Source: Halovenus sp. (GTDB lineage: Archaea; Halobacteriota; Halobacteria; Halobacteriales; Haloarculaceae). Taken from it: 7,040 nt of DNA. Location of the stretch: the NCBI GenBank assembly GCA_003551265.1, contig PUMG01000029.1, positions 1 to 7,040 on the forward strand. The letters are read 5' to 3'. Below are positions 5,526 to 7,040 of this stretch, one piece after another. A program made the position numbers and the translations under genes. Position 1 is the first letter of the stretch; each line of letters begins with the position of its first letter. The notes below the pieces were generated by a model. That model saw nothing but the letters and a program-made list of their open reading frames with translations. It searched no databases and had not been told where the DNA came from.

Positions 5526-6508
5526 AGATGGGTTGACCGATAGGCGTCCGAGAGTGTCGGCTCCTCGGGTGGTTCTCCGGTGTAGAGCAGATACGACAGT
5601 CTGAGGTCGTCTCCGGTGAACGTCGGTGTCACTTCGTGCTCCTGGAGAACTTGCTCGCCGTGTTCCATCACGAAGGTCTGTCTGTCGAGTTCGCTCCGCT
5701 CTATTGTGTTCCCCTGCGTGTCGAGCTGTTCGAGTACGACCACGAGCGTGTACTCGACCGTGCGGTGCTCGTTGTTGGTTACGTCCGTATGAAACAGCTC
5801 TGACTCGTTCAGAGTGAGTTCGCTCGGATAGTCACTGGGGTGGAGTTCTCCGTCGTCGTCCGCACTCAGGAGGGCGAATTCAGTGTAACTATCGTCGGAA
5901 TCTGCTGTGAGAACTGCGGCACCGATACCACCTGCTGCAATGGCAATTACGATGACGAGTATCAGATTGACTGGGCTGACACTCGCGTAGTCGACGCCCC
6001 GACCGAGCGTGTTCTCGACCGAAACGGCGAATCGTTCCTGTGACGGGAGTGATAGCCGCCGAATCACTGCAACAACGACCGCTGCAACTGTGAGACTGCC
6101 AACGGTCAACAGGACTGACTCGAGGGTAATGGGTTGTGAGAGCAGTACCAGTCCAAGACTCACGAGCGGAACGAGCACGAGGCTCATTCCGATGGAGATG
6201 ACCAGCCGTTCCAGGCCTGTCACAGTGCATCGTTCCGAGCGAGCGTGCTCAGAACGACGTCGCGGAAACAGCATCGATGTGAGTGCGTAGCCCGGCAGGA
6301 AGAACACGAACAGGAATCCGAGTGGGACACGAAGCGCTGCCGGCCCACCCTGTTCTCCGTATGCCAGTGCCAGTCCGAGTGTGGCAATGGTGGCGATACT
6401 CACCAGGACGAGGTCGGCAAACCCCCAGATGCCACTGTTTCGGACGCTGTCTCGCCGGGAGTTGCTCTGTGACCGATTCGGAAAACGCGACCTGCTCTGG
6501 GAATCCAT
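5504..6508 (-). CDS. DUF1616 family membrane protein
   Basis: A 334-aa integral membrane protein recognised as the haloarchaeal DUF1616 family (function unknown, often next to S-layer glycosylation and polysaccharide genes). After a polar, serine- and arginine-rich N-terminus (1-27), I see four hydrophobic segments at about 30-50, 59-81, 101-123 and 129-149, then a fifth at 179-201. The segment 'VPLGFLFVFFLPGYALTSML' is the family's hallmark. Residues 202-334 form an acidic domain with strand-rich stretches ('VEYTLVVVLEQLD', 'LRLSYLLYTGE'), probably on the outer face, where the usual beta-sandwich is found. The ATG at 6508 is the only possible start, since the frame has a TGA seven codons upstream with no start between. 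The gene begins 18 bp after the heparinase-like stop, so the two form an operon. The final codons are part of the 29-bp duplication. Confidence 0.9.
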   Translation of the reverse strand: MDSQSRSRFPNRSQSNSRRDSVRNSGIWGFADLVLVSIATIATLGLALAYGEQGGPAALRVPLGFLFVFFLPGYALTSMLFPRRRSEHARSERCTVTGLERLVISIGMSLVLVPLVSLGLVLLSQPITLESVLLTVGSLTVAAVVVAVIRRLSLPSQERFAVSVENTLGRGVDYASVSPVNLILVIVIAIAAGGIGAAVLTADSDDSYTEFALLSADDDGELHPSDYPSELTLNESELFHTDVTNNEHRTVEYTLVVVLEQLDTQGNTIERSELDRQTFVMEHGEQVLQEHEVTPTFTGDDLRLSYLLYTGEPPEEPTLSDAYRSTHLTVTVSE

Positions 6509-6526
6509 CTGGTCGAACCGTTCACG

Positions 6527-7040
6527 TCAACTCCTGATTGTTATACTGGGGCTACCGCCTTTCGGTAGCGACAGCCCTGGCGGTTCGACGTCGTCAGGTA
6601 CGTTGCGAACCCAGTTTTCGATAGTATCGGTAAGCTGTCTATATTCGTGCACGGTGTGAGGCGTTTTCGAGAGCAGGAACCCAGTTGTGGCGGAACTGGG
6701 AACGCCTTCGAGAAGAAGGGAAGAGCGCGGACGTTCGACGCCGAATTCCGGGAAATATGGGCGAGTCGTCTCGGTGACCCGCTGGGTACCCAGTGGTACG
6801 ATGTACGCCTTTGGCTCTCCCCCCACCGAGAATTCCAACTCTGTCAGCTCACCGCCAGACTGACGGCTTTCACCATCCTCAGGAGAGTCTGGAACGACGC
6901 TGGGATGCAGATGGAGGCGAGACCGCACCCGGTGGCGCTGGCTCGCTGCACCCGTAACGCTGTCTTCGACGAGCCACCAGTCAGGTCCTGCGAAGATTCG
7001 CCGGCGGTGGCTGTAGCTGGTTCCCACTCGTCGCCGTCGC
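6527..7040 (-). CDS. Heparinase II/III-like protein, C-terminal part, 5' end outside the window
   Basis: The frame is open through the right edge (the last codons there read Arg-Arg-Arg-Arg), so the GTG at 7027 is only an internal codon and the gene begins outside. The visible 170 or so residues match the beta-sandwich C-terminal domain of heparinase II/III-like polysaccharide lyases: 'SYSHRRRIFAGPDWWLVEDS' is the typical 'RRR.....yWlV.D.v' strand pair. It is followed by 'VTGAASQRHRVRSRLHLHP', where the 'G...H.....LHP' pattern is conserved. Later strands include 'ELEFSVGGEPKAYIVPLGT'. Full-length relatives are roughly 500-700 aa with an N-terminal alpha/alpha toroid that holds the active site, which is not visible here. 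The expected role is eliminative cleavage of an acidic polysaccharide, perhaps trimming or recycling the cell's own exopolysaccharide. The TGA at 6529-6527 lies 18 bp before the DUF1616 start. Confidence 0.8.
   Translation of the reverse strand, partial: RRRRVGTSYSHRRRIFAGPDWWLVEDSVTGAASQRHRVRSRLHLHPSVVPDSPEDGESRQSGGELTELEFSVGGEPKAYIVPLGTQRVTETTRPYFPEFGVERPRSSLLLEGVPSSATTGFLLSKTPHTVHEYRQLTDTIENWVRNVPDDVEPPGLSLPKGGSPSITIRS

Overview
The window looks like haloarchaeal DNA (class Halobacteria). The proteins are rich in Asp and Glu, codons mostly end in G or C, promoters are of the TATA-box type, and several proteins match families I know mainly from haloarchaea: a winged-helix regulator, a haloarchaeal-style ParA with a small acidic partner instead of ParB, a XerC/D-like plasmid integrase, and a DUF1616 membrane protein. 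The mix of partition, integrase and surface-glycan genes fits a megaplasmid or an integrated element in an accessory region. All family assignments come from reading motifs; no database was searched.

Layout. Positions 2-601 (+) hold the 3' part of a winged-helix regulator that enters from the left edge. Its stop codon lies in a 26-bp-period duplication (598-645). Positions 714-1178 (+) encode a small FMN-binding split-barrel protein with a probable leaderless promoter. Convergent to it, an operon on the minus strand runs from parA (2472-1597) into a 133-aa acidic partner (1600-1199), with an ATGA overlap.

Positions 2473-3060 contain no intact gene. Just upstream of parA is a strictly phased array of 13-bp units. 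Eight consecutive units begin TGAAC or TGAAT (2548-2651), and three degenerate units carry the phase on to 2690. The first unit covers the likely parA TATA box. Together with ParA and the small partner, this looks like a compact segregation locus with its own centromere/operator. Next come a decayed minus-strand coding remnant (about 2691-2876) and an AT-rich stretch (2877-3060). That stretch contains an 11-6-11 imperfect inverted repeat (2994-3021), the layout of a Xer-type recombination core site, 39 bp before the start codon of the tyrosine recombinase (3061-4221, +).

The right part is a surface-polysaccharide-type neighbourhood: a Gfo/Idh/MocA sugar oxidoreductase (4254-5453, +), converging on a minus-strand pair made of the C-terminal part of a heparinase II/III-like protein (7040-6527, cut by the right edge) and a DUF1616 membrane protein (6508-5504). 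The convergent junction contains a perfect 29-bp tandem duplication (5461-5518 plus 7 bp) that includes the DUF1616 stop codon.

The strongest candidate for something undescribed is the 13-bp array with parA and its partner. The second is the Xer-like palindrome next to the integrase.
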